Assembly: GCA_035626475.1 (NCBI GenBank)
Contig: DASPNP010000078.1
Coordinates: 1 to 64,000, forward strand
Source of the DNA: DASPKT01 sp035626475
GTDB taxonomy: Bacteria; Pseudomonadota; Alphaproteobacteria; Azospirillales; Azospirillaceae
DNA: 64,000 nt
Direction of reading: 5' to 3'
In this document: positions 44,136-51,918 of the stretch, one piece after another
How the letters are laid out: the number at the start of each line of letters is the position of its first letter
Numbering within the stretch: position 1 is the stretch's first letter
Notes under the pieces: generated by a model
Seen by the model: the letters and a program-made list of their open reading frames with translations, nothing else
Database searches by the model: none
Told to the model about the DNA's origin: nothing
Position numbers and translations under genes: made by a program

Positions 44136-44900
44136 TCAAGCGATGCGCGGACCGCCGGCCGGCCGCACGGGCGGCTCGGGGCGGCGGTGGAAGGTGGCGC
44201 CCTTCAGCCAGAGCTTCAGCGCCTCCCAGTGGATGGCGCCGACGACCTTGAGCGTCATCAGCGGATGGGTGAGGAAGGCGGAAGCCAGCGCGCCATCGTC
44301 CAGGTCGCGGCGGTCGCCGGTCAGCGCCGCCACCAGCAGCTCGCCCTCCGGGTCGCTCTGCCGGATCAGCACCGACAGGCGCTCGTCCGGCGGGCGGATG
44401 CGGAACCGGTAGGTCCCCTCCATGCCGATGAAGGGTGAGACGTGGAACTCCTTGGCCTGGGCATGGACGACCGGGCCGTCGCGCCCATCCACCGGCAGCA
44501 CGTAGCAATGCTGGTCACCGAAGGTGTTCTTGACCTCGTAGATGACGGCGCCGAGCCGCCCGTCCGGCCGGTGGCAGAAATAGATGCTCAGCGGGTTGAA
44601 GGTGAAGCCCAGCACCCGCGGGAAGCAGAGCAGCCGGATCGGCCCGCCGCCGAGATCGATGCCGCGCGCCGCGAGAGTCGCCTCCGCCCAGGGCCGCAGC
44701 GGCCTTCCGTCGCGGTGGCCGTGGTCGCGGTCCTGGAAGGACAGCAGGCCCCGCCGGTTGTGCGGCATCAGGCGCGGCAGCTCCGCCAGCCGGTCCAGGT
44801 CGAGCAGGCAGTAGAAGACCCTGTAGTCCAGCCGGTGCCGGAACGGCTTCAGCCGCCGGTGCATCACCCTGCCGACATAGAGGGCGTGGGGTCCGGCCAT
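44136..44900 (-). CDS. DUF1365 family protein
   Basis: This 254-residue protein matches DUF1365 (PF07103): ALYVGRVMHRRLKPFRHRLD at the start, VFYCLLDLDRLAELPRL, LCFPRVLGFTFNPLSIYFCH and VKNTFGDQHCYVLP. The biochemical role is not established; it nearly always lies between an FAD-dependent oxidoreductase gene and a CFA synthase gene, as here. Its ATG overlaps the stop codon of the oxidoreductase by one base (TGATG), a sign of coupled translation. Confidence 0.93.
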   Translation of the reverse strand: MAGPHALYVGRVMHRRLKPFRHRLDYRVFYCLLDLDRLAELPRLMPHNRRGLLSFQDRDHGHRDGRPLRPWAEATLAARGIDLGGGPIRLLCFPRVLGFTFNPLSIYFCHRPDGRLGAVIYEVKNTFGDQHCYVLPVDGRDGPVVHAQAKEFHVSPFIGMEGTYRFRIRPPDERLSVLIRQSDPEGELLVAALTGDRRDLDDGALASAFLTHPLMTLKVVGAIHWEALKLWLKGATFHRRPEPPVRPAGGPRIA

Positions 44901-46240
44901 CAGTCGGCCGCCGCCACTTCGGCGCCGCGCGGGCGCGGGCGGGCGTTGCGGCCGGCGGGGGAGACGTCGGCCACGTCCCAGGGCCGCTTGGCTCCCAGCG
45001 ACTCCGCCACCGCCAGGCCGGCCGACAGCCCGTCCTCATGGAAGCCGTAGCCGCAATAGGCGCCGCAGAACCAGGTGTTGCGCACACCCTGGATGCGCCA
45101 CAGCTCGCCCTGGGCCCGCACGGCAGCGCTGTCGAACATCGGATGGTCGTAGATGAACTCGCGGATCTTCAGGGCCGGCAGTGGCTCGACGATCGGGTTC
45201 AGCGTGACGAACAGCGGCGAGCGCGGGTCCAGCCCCTGCAGCATGTTCATCCAGTAGGTCACGGCCACCTTGGCGTCGCGGTCGCGGGTGCCCTGGGCCA
45301 GGTAGTTCCAGCTGCACCAGGCGCGCGGCCGCTTCGGCATCAGGGCCGGGTCGCGGTGCAGCACGGCGCGGTTCAGCTGGTAGCGGAAGGCGCCCAGCAC
45401 CCGCCGCTCCTCGTCGCTGGGATCGGCGAGCAGCGCCAGCGCCTGGTCGGCGTGGCAGGCGGCCACGACATGCTCGAAGCTCTCGGTCCGGCCGTCCGTG
45501 TCCTGCACCTCCACCCCCTGGGGCGTGCGGCGCAGGCTGGTGATGGCGCGGTTGCGGTGGATGGCGCCGCGCAAGGACGCGGTGATCATGCGGACATAGG
45601 TCCGGCTGCCGCCGCGCACCGTGCGCCATTGCGGCCGGTCCTTCAGCTGCAGCAGCCCGTGGTTCACGAAGAAGCGCACGAAGCTGCGCACCGGGAAGGC
45701 CAGCATGTCCGCGATGGAGCAGGACCAGATGGCCGCACCCATGGGCAGCAGATGGTCGTAGATGAAGCGGTGGCCGTAGCGCCCCTGGACCAGGTACTCG
45801 CCCAGCGTCGTGTCGCCGGCCATGGCGTCGTCCAGCACCGCCGGCGCGTGCTTGTAGAAGCGCAGTATGTCGCGCAGCATCATGTGGTAGCCGGGCGAGA
45901 GCAGGTTGCGCTTCTGCGCGAACATGCCGGCCAGGTTGCTACCGGAGTACTCGAGCTTGCCGCGGTCCAGGCTGACGGCGAAGGACATGTCCGACGCGTC
46001 GGTCGGCACGCCCAGGTGCGCGAAGAGCTGGATCAGGTTCGGGTAGGTCGCCTCGTTGAAGACGATGAAGCCGGTGTCCACCGGGATCGGCGTGCCGTCG
46101 ATGCCAGGCGCCTCCACCGTGTTGGAATGGCCGCCGATATAGTCGTTCTGCTCGAACAGCGTCACGTCGTGGCCCTGGCGGTCCAGCAGCCATGCGGCGC
46201 CCAGCCCCGTGATGCCCGCCCCGATAACGGCGATCCTCAT
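44900..46240 (-). CDS. FAD/NAD(P)-dependent oxidoreductase (amine oxidase-like)
   Basis: This 446-residue flavoprotein starts MRIAVIGAGITGLGAAWLLD with a dinucleotide-binding GxGxxG motif, followed by LFEQNDYIGGHSNTVE and DTGFIVFNEATYPNL. It belongs to the amine-oxidase-like group found with CFA synthases; desaturation or oxidation of fatty acyl chains has been proposed for the cluster. The ATG at 46240 follows a G-rich site; the frame is open another 30 codons upstream, overlapping phr, but without similarity. It is the second gene of the operon. Confidence 0.9.
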   Translation of the reverse strand: MRIAVIGAGITGLGAAWLLDRQGHDVTLFEQNDYIGGHSNTVEAPGIDGTPIPVDTGFIVFNEATYPNLIQLFAHLGVPTDASDMSFAVSLDRGKLEYSGSNLAGMFAQKRNLLSPGYHMMLRDILRFYKHAPAVLDDAMAGDTTLGEYLVQGRYGHRFIYDHLLPMGAAIWSCSIADMLAFPVRSFVRFFVNHGLLQLKDRPQWRTVRGGSRTYVRMITASLRGAIHRNRAITSLRRTPQGVEVQDTDGRTESFEHVVAACHADQALALLADPSDEERRVLGAFRYQLNRAVLHRDPALMPKRPRAWCSWNYLAQGTRDRDAKVAVTYWMNMLQGLDPRSPLFVTLNPIVEPLPALKIREFIYDHPMFDSAAVRAQGELWRIQGVRNTWFCGAYCGYGFHEDGLSAGLAVAESLGAKRPWDVADVSPAGRNARPRPRGAEVAAAD

Positions 46241-46271
46241 GCCCCCAAACCCCTTGCCTTGCCTATGTTGG

Positions 46272-47723
46272 TCACGACGCTTCCCCGAGCGTCGCCAGGG
46301 CCGCCAGCGCGCGGTCGCGGCCGGCGGCAAGATCCACGATCGGGCGCGGATAGACCGTGCCCAGCGTCACACCGGCCCGGCGCAGCACGTCCGCCGGCGC
46401 CGTCCAGGGCTCGTGCAGCCATGCGTCCGGCAGGCCGGCCAGTTCGGGCACCCAGCGCCTGATGTAGGCGCCCTCGGGATCGAACTTGCGGGACTGCAGG
46501 ACCGGGTTGAAGACGCGGAAATAGGGGGCGGCGTCCGCGCCGCAGCCGGCGATCCACTGCCAGCCGCAGGCATTGTTGGCCAGGTCGGCGTCCACCAGCG
46601 TGTCCCAGAACCAAGCCTCGCCCGCCTGCCAGGGCTGCAGCAGATGCTTCACCAGGAAGGACCCGACGATCATCCGCACCCGGTTGTGCATCCAGCCGGT
46701 CCGCCAGAGCTGGCGCATGCCGGCATCCACGATCGGATAGCCGGTGCGGCCGCGCTGCCAGGCGGAAAGCGTTGTGGCGTCTGGCGTCCAGGGAAATGCC
46801 TCGAATCGAGGGTTGAGCGGCCTATCAGGTATATCGGGGTAATTATAAAGGAGATTGTAACAGAACTCACGCCAGCCGATTTCGCGGAGGAATGAGTCGA
46901 TTCCCGACGTGCCGGTCCCGCCTTCGACGGCTTCCAGCATCCGCGCCGCCGCCCAGACCTGCCGCGGCGAGACCTCGCCGAAATGCAGGTGGGCGGCGAG
47001 GCGCGAAGTGCCCTCGACGCCGGGAAAGTCGCGCATCGTCTTATAGCCGGCGACCGGCCCGTCCAGGAAATCGGCGAGGCGCGCCTGGGCCCCGGCCTCC
47101 CCGGGCGTCCAGGTCTCGCGCAGGCCGCCAGCCCAGTCCGGCCGGGTCGGCAGCAGCCGCCAGGACGCCAGATCGTCGGCGGCCGGCACCCGCGCGGGCG
47201 GGCGCAGGCCCCCGGGGACGGGCAGGGGCGGCTCGGGCGGCGGGGCGGCCAGCAGCGCCTTCCAGAAGGGGGTGAAGACCCGGTAGGGCTGGCCGGCGCC
47301 GGTCTTCAGCGTCCAGGGCTCGGCCAGCAGGCTGCCGTTGAAGCTGCGGGCGGCCAGGCCGCGCTCGGCGAACTCCGCCTTGATGGCGGCGTCACGCTTG
47401 GTGGCGTAGGGCTCGTAGCAGCGGTTCCAGTGGACGGTGTCGGCGCCCGTCTCGGCCATCAGCGCCGACAGTTCCCGCCCCGCCGGGCCCCGCCGCAGCA
47501 CCAGCGGCAGGCCGCGTGCCGCCAGCCCCTCGGCCAGCGCCGTCAGGCTGTGATGCAGCCACCAGCGCGCCGCCCCGCCGATGCCCCAGGCGCCCGGCGC
47601 CTCCTCGTCCAGGATGTAGACGGGCAGCACCGTACGGCCGTCGGCGGCGGACAGGGCCGGATTGTCGGACAGGCGGAGGTCCTGGCGGAACCAGACGATG
47701 ATTGGAGGCGACGGGTCGGACAC
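46272..47723 (-). CDS. phr: Deoxyribodipyrimidine photolyase (CPD photolyase, class I)
   Basis: This is a light-driven repair enzyme for cyclobutane pyrimidine dimers. The 483 residues have an N-terminal antenna-binding domain (IIVWFRQDLRLSDNPAL) and the FAD-binding helical domain (FPGVEGTSRLAAHLHFGEVS, FLREIGWREFCYNLLYNYPD, the region GYPIVDAGMRQLWRTGWMHN, RMIVGSFLVKHLL). The start is GTG. It leads the operon with the FAD oxidoreductase, DUF1365, CFA, MFS and DUF3833 genes, a stress set resembling the RpoE/ChrR singlet-oxygen regulon of Rhodobacter. Confidence 0.95.
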   Translation of the reverse strand: MSDPSPPIIVWFRQDLRLSDNPALSAADGRTVLPVYILDEEAPGAWGIGGAARWWLHHSLTALAEGLAARGLPLVLRRGPAGRELSALMAETGADTVHWNRCYEPYATKRDAAIKAEFAERGLAARSFNGSLLAEPWTLKTGAGQPYRVFTPFWKALLAAPPPEPPLPVPGGLRPPARVPAADDLASWRLLPTRPDWAGGLRETWTPGEAGAQARLADFLDGPVAGYKTMRDFPGVEGTSRLAAHLHFGEVSPRQVWAAARMLEAVEGGTGTSGIDSFLREIGWREFCYNLLYNYPDIPDRPLNPRFEAFPWTPDATTLSAWQRGRTGYPIVDAGMRQLWRTGWMHNRVRMIVGSFLVKHLLQPWQAGEAWFWDTLVDADLANNACGWQWIAGCGADAAPYFRVFNPVLQSRKFDPEGAYIRRWVPELAGLPDAWLHEPWTAPADVLRRAGVTLGTVYPRPIVDLAAGRDRALAALATLGEAS

Positions 47724-47769
47724 GCGGGTACCAGGGGTGACGGAACGGGCCTAGGCCCTCTCTCACCCA

Positions 47770-47799
47770 CTTGTACGCGCACTCCGAACTTTCGGATTA
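47770..47799 (-). promoter_or_regulatory. Possible ECF (RpoE-type) promoter upstream of phr
   Basis: On the minus strand TAATCC (47794-47799) is followed after 18 bases by TACAAG (47770-47775), close to the TGATCC-N18-TAAGA form known for RpoE of Rhodobacter sphaeroides, whose targets include phr and CFA genes. The spacer contains the near-palindrome CCGAA-AG-TTCGG. There is one mismatch in the -35 and more in the -10, so this is tentative. Confidence 0.4.
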
Positions 47800-47839
47800 G
47801 TCCTATGCCTGTGAGAAATGCGGCACCGGCCAGACGGCC

Positions 47840-48517
47840 TCAAGGCGCCAGCCGCTCCGCCGGGAAGGCGTGCAGCTTGTCCCGGCCCAGCAGGATGGCG
47901 GTGAAGCGGCGGCCCAGCAGGGCGCCGATGGCCGGGGACAGGACGTTCAGCCCGCCGGTGAAGGCGCCGAAGGCGGGCAGGATCAGGCGCATGCCGTCGG
48001 TGGCGAAGCAGCGCGCGCTGATCCGGCCGGCGCGGGTGCCGACAGCGGCCTTGGGGTGGTAGTGGCCGGACACCTCGCCGGCGACGGGACCGGGCAGCGC
48101 CTCGTGCCGCAGCACCAGCGGGCCCTCGGTGATCTCCTCCACGACGCTGCCGCCCCATTCCTTCGGCGGGGCGGGGTCGTGGTTGCCGGCGATCCAGACC
48201 CAGTCGCGCGCGGCCGTGAGATCCTGGATGCGCCGCCCGTCCGCCGCCGACACGCGCTCGGCGGCGCGGCGGTCGTGGAAGCTGTCGCCCAGGCAGATCA
48301 CGCGCGCCGGGTCCAGCCGGGCGCAGGCCTCCTCCAGGCGCGACAGGGTGGCAGCGGTGTCGTAGGGCGGCAGGAACTGGCCGCGCGTCGCAAAGGCCGA
48401 GCCCTTCTCCAGATGCAAATCGGCGACCACCAGCCAGCGCCGCTCCGCCCACCAGAGCGCGCCGGACAGGTCGGCGGTCAGCCGCGCGCCGTTCAGGGTG
48501 AAGTCGATGCTGGTCAT
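47840..48517 (-). CDS. pdeM: Ligase-associated DNA damage response endonuclease PdeM
   Basis: This 225-residue calcineurin-like phosphoesterase is of the ligase-associated type (TIGR04123). The metal-binding motifs are VVADLHLEKG, CLGDSFHD, WIAGNHDP, and SGHYHPKAAV followed by GTRAGRISARCFATDG. It is one of four genes (ligase, exonuclease, helicase, PdeM) that form a predicted repair system; the helicase gene lies upstream on the same strand, separated here by a DUF350 gene and a repeat. The ATG at 48517 fits the family start, though the ribosome binding site is weak. Confidence 0.9.
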   Translation of the reverse strand: MTSIDFTLNGARLTADLSGALWWAERRWLVVADLHLEKGSAFATRGQFLPPYDTAATLSRLEEACARLDPARVICLGDSFHDRRAAERVSAADGRRIQDLTAARDWVWIAGNHDPAPPKEWGGSVVEEITEGPLVLRHEALPGPVAGEVSGHYHPKAAVGTRAGRISARCFATDGMRLILPAFGAFTGGLNVLSPAIGALLGRRFTAILLGRDKLHAFPAERLAP

Positions 48518-48633
48518 GCCGGGGCCCGGGATCAGGTTCGGGCCGGACTGGAACATAGCGCGAACGCCCCTGTAAAGCCGCCGAAGGGGGCAGCGACACG
48601 TTGCCGTAGTTGGGGCCGTATGCCGGCCGCCGC

Positions 48634-49047
48634 TCAGTAAGACAGCGAGGCGGCGTTGATGATCCCGGTGGTGATGGACAGGCCGGCGACCAGGATGCCG
48701 TAGCTGACCTTGTCCTCCTCGATCCCCTGGCGCAGATCGCCCATCAGCCGGCCCGCCAGCAGGAAGGCCACCAGCTGGCCGACCAGCGCGATGACGCTCC
48801 ACATCAGCATGTCCAGCACATAGGTCGTGGCGGACGCGACGCTCGCCAGCGGCAGGGCGAAGCCGATCAGCACGCCGGTGAAGCTGACGGCCGCGGCGTT
48901 GTTGCCCTGGCGGATCAGCGTGATCTCGCGATAGGGCGTGATCCACATATAGGCGGCTACGAACCCCGCCAGCAGCAGCCCCAGCGATAGGGCGTAGGTC
49001 AGGTAGATGGGGAAATTGTCGAGACCGTAGGCGACGGCGGCATCCAT
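48634..49047 (-). CDS. DUF350 family membrane protein
   Basis: This 137-residue inner-membrane protein has four predicted spans and the DUF350 (PF03994) signature around RQGNNAAAVSFTGVLIGFAL. The function is unknown; E. coli YjfL is a member. It sits between the ligase-associated helicase and pdeM genes on the same strand but is not normally part of that system, so the position may reflect an insertion. Confidence 0.88.
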   Translation of the reverse strand: MDAAVAYGLDNFPIYLTYALSLGLLLAGFVAAYMWITPYREITLIRQGNNAAAVSFTGVLIGFALPLASVASATTYVLDMLMWSVIALVGQLVAFLLAGRLMGDLRQGIEEDKVSYGILVAGLSITTGIINAASLSY

Positions 49048-49134
49048 GCTGTGCTCCAGGGCGGCGGTACCCCGAAGGTCGCATGGCGGCGGGCGGTGTC
49101 AAGCGGGGTGAGGTGCGCGCCGCTCTTCCTTGTT

Positions 49135-49350
49135 CGTCATCCCGGCGCAGGCCGGGACCCAGGGGTTGCAGCAATGCACCGTCGATGAAGCCGGCCCGTA
49201 GGTCGCATGGAGCGCAGCGCAATGCGACATTGCCTCGGCCCGATCATGTCGCATTGCGCCTTCGGCTCCATGCGACCTACGAACCACACCCGTTCTGCAT
49301 CAGCCGCATCCCACTGCAACCCCTGGGCCCCGGCCTGCGCCGGGGTGACG
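49135..49350. repeat. Composite inverted-repeat element, copy D
   Basis: This 216-base element has a left arm at 49135-49172 (CGTCATCCCGGCGCAGGCCG...), the inner palindrome at 49198-49280 and a right arm ending at 49350 (...GGGGTGACG). It lies between the end of the helicase gene and the start of the DUF350 gene; the rest of the 344-base gap holds nothing I can recognise. Confidence 0.88.
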
Positions 49351-49391
49351 GGTAAAGGGGTGACGCGGTCTCGGCCTCAACGACCGCCCCC

Positions 49392-51866
49392 TCACAACGG
49401 CAGCCGCGCCTGCCCGTCGCTCGGCGGCGCCAGCTCCGGCATGGCCTCGCGGATGATCTCGTCGGCGGCTTCCTCGAGCGCCGCGTCGGTGGCGTCGCCG
49501 CGCACGCTCACCCGGCCGATCTCCAGCACCACCGGCACGGCCAGCGGCGACATGCGCTCCAGCCGGCGGTGCTCGATCCGGCCGCGGGCGCGGGCCAGCA
49601 GGTCGGACAGGCGGCGCACGTCGGTGAAGCCGGTGGCGGCGTCGGCGCGGGTGGCGCGCAGCAGGACGTGATGAGGGTCGTGCCGGCGCAGCACGTCGTA
49701 GATCAAATCGGCGGAGAACATGACCTGCCGGCCGCTCTTCTCCTGGCCGGGATGCCGGCGCTCGATCAGGCCGGCGATGATGGCGACGTTGCGGAAGGTG
49801 CGGCGGAGCATGCTGGACTCGTCCATCCAGGCCTCCAGATCGTCGCCCAGCATGTCCTGGTCGAACAGCGCCTCCACGTCGCGCACGGGCTTGAGGGACC
49901 AGACGGCCACGACGTAGTCGGTCGCGACGAAGCCCAGGGGCGACAGGCCCGCCCGCTCCATCCGCCGGGTCAGCAGCATGCCCAGCGTCTGGTGGGCGTT
50001 GCGCCCCTCGAAGCAGTAGGCGACCAGGTACTCGCGGCCATTGCGGGGGAAGGTCTCCACCAGCAGCCCGTCGGGGCCGGGCAGGGAGGAGCGCCAGCGC
50101 TGCAGCCGCAACCATTCCCGCACCGCCTCGGGCAGCGCGTTCCAGTGCTCCGGGTCGGACAGCATGGCCCGCACCCGGTCGGCCAGATGGCTGGAGATCG
50201 GCAGGCGACCGCCCATGTAGGCGGGGATCTTCGGCTGGCCCTGGCCGCCCTTGGCGACCTGCGCGTCCATCTCCCGCACGCCCAGGAACTTCAGCAGCTG
50301 GCCCGCGAACAGGAAGGTGTCGCCAGGCACCAGCCCCTGGATGAAGTACTCCTCGACCTCGCCGAGATACTGGCGGCCCAGGCGAACCTTCAGCGTCGCC
50401 TCCTCGACGATGGTGCCGACATTCATCCGGGCCTGCCGGGCGACCATGGCGGAGGTGACCTCCCAGCTGCCGTCCTCGGTCTGCCGCAGCCGCTTGAACC
50501 GGTCGTAGCTGCCGAGCGCGTAGCCGCCCGTGGCGACGAAGTCGAGCACGGCGTCGAACTCGGCCCGGCTCAGCCCGGCATAAGGGGCGGCGCCCGCCAC
50601 CTCTGCATATAAGGCGTCCGCGTCCAGCGGGCCGGAGCAGGCGGTCAGCACCAGGTGCTGCGCCAGCACGTCCAGGGCACCGGGGCGGGGTCGGTCGCCG
50701 TCCAGCGTGCCGTCGGCGACCGCCTCCAGCGCGGCGCGGCACTCCAGCACCTCGAAGCGGTTGGCGGGGACCAGCAGGGCGCGGCTCGGCTCGTCCAGCC
50801 GGTGGTTGGCGCGCCCAATGCGCTGCAGCAGCCGGCTCACCCCCTTGGGCGCTCCGACCTGCACCACCAGATCGACCGAGGCCCAGTCGATGCCCAGATC
50901 CAGCGAGGCGGTGGCGACGACGGCGCGCAGCCGCCCCTCGGCCATGGCGCCCTCGATCTTGCGGCGCTGCTCCACCGCCAGGCTGCCATGGTGCAGGCCG
51001 ATCGGCAGGTTCTCCTCGTTCAGCCGCCAAAGCTCCTGGAACACCATCTCCGCCTGGGCGCGGGTGTTGACGAAGACCAGGGTGGTGCCGTTGACCCGGA
51101 TGCGCTCGTAGATCTCCTTGGCCGAGTGCGTCGCCATGTGGCCCGACCAGGGCAGGTAGGCCTCGGTCTCCAGGATTTCCACCTCGGCCCGGGCGCCGCC
51201 CCGGCCAAGCACCGTGCGCACCTGGGGGTCGGCGGGATCGGCCGTGGGGGAGAGGAAGGCGCGCAGCGCGTCCGGGTGCGCCACCGTGGCCGACAGGCCG
51301 ACGCGGCGGGCGTGCGGGGCGAGGGTCGACAGGCGCGCCAGTCCCAGCGCCAGCTGGTCGCCGCGCTTGGTGCCGGCCAGCGCGTGCAGCTCGTCGACGA
51401 TGACGCAGCGCAAGCCCCGGAAGATGTCGGCGGCGTCCTTGTAGGACAGCAGCAGCGCCAGGCTCTCCACCGTCGTCATCAGCACATGCGGCGGGTGCGT
51501 GCGCTGGCGCTTGCGCTTGGCCTCGGGCGTGTCGCCGGTGCGGGTCTCGGCCCGGATCGGCAGGCGCAGCTCGGCGACCGGGATTTCCAGGTTGCGCCGG
51601 ACATCCACCGCCAGCGCCTTCAGCGGTGAGATGTAGAGCGTGTGCAGCCCCTCGCGCGGGCGCTCCGACAGCTCGATCAGGCTGGGCAGGAACCCCGCCA
51701 GGGTCTTGCCGCCGCCGGTGGGCGCGATCAGCAGGGCGCTGGCGCCGTCCCGGGCCGCCCGGACCATCTCAAGCTGGTGCGCGTGCGGGCTCCAGCCGCG
51801 CGAGCGGAACCAGCCCGCGATGGCGGGCGGCAGGAGCGCGGCGTCATGGCTGGGTACATCGGGCAT
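49392..51866 (-). CDS. Ligase-associated DNA damage response DEXH-box helicase (Lhr-like)
   Basis: This 824-residue superfamily 2 helicase is of the ligase-associated type (TIGR04121). Visible are Walker A APTGGGKTLAGFLP (48-61), the DEXH box IVDELHALAGTKRGDQ, GLSATVAHPDALR, VFVNTRAQAEMVFQEL, TASLDLGIDWASVDLVVQ and the RIGRANHR motif VI, then a long Lhr-type C-terminal region. Lhr enzymes translocate 3'-5' on single-stranded DNA. It probably acts with PdeM, the ligase and the exonuclease. It is divergent from the ankyrin-nucleosidase gene, only about 50 bases away. Confidence 0.93.
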   Translation of the reverse strand: MPDVPSHDAALLPPAIAGWFRSRGWSPHAHQLEMVRAARDGASALLIAPTGGGKTLAGFLPSLIELSERPREGLHTLYISPLKALAVDVRRNLEIPVAELRLPIRAETRTGDTPEAKRKRQRTHPPHVLMTTVESLALLLSYKDAADIFRGLRCVIVDELHALAGTKRGDQLALGLARLSTLAPHARRVGLSATVAHPDALRAFLSPTADPADPQVRTVLGRGGARAEVEILETEAYLPWSGHMATHSAKEIYERIRVNGTTLVFVNTRAQAEMVFQELWRLNEENLPIGLHHGSLAVEQRRKIEGAMAEGRLRAVVATASLDLGIDWASVDLVVQVGAPKGVSRLLQRIGRANHRLDEPSRALLVPANRFEVLECRAALEAVADGTLDGDRPRPGALDVLAQHLVLTACSGPLDADALYAEVAGAAPYAGLSRAEFDAVLDFVATGGYALGSYDRFKRLRQTEDGSWEVTSAMVARQARMNVGTIVEEATLKVRLGRQYLGEVEEYFIQGLVPGDTFLFAGQLLKFLGVREMDAQVAKGGQGQPKIPAYMGGRLPISSHLADRVRAMLSDPEHWNALPEAVREWLRLQRWRSSLPGPDGLLVETFPRNGREYLVAYCFEGRNAHQTLGMLLTRRMERAGLSPLGFVATDYVVAVWSLKPVRDVEALFDQDMLGDDLEAWMDESSMLRRTFRNVAIIAGLIERRHPGQEKSGRQVMFSADLIYDVLRRHDPHHVLLRATRADAATGFTDVRRLSDLLARARGRIEHRRLERMSPLAVPVVLEIGRVSVRGDATDAALEEAADEIIREAMPELAPPSDGQARLPL

Positions 51867-51918
51867 GGGGACAGGATATATGGATTACCAGCAAGAATGG
51901 ACAATGCGGGGGGACGCG

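Noticed and set aside
46800..46870. Short A/T-rich patch inside phr as an insertion or hidden promoter
   Set aside because: It encodes the conserved photolyase segment FCYNLLYNYPD in frame, which explains the composition.
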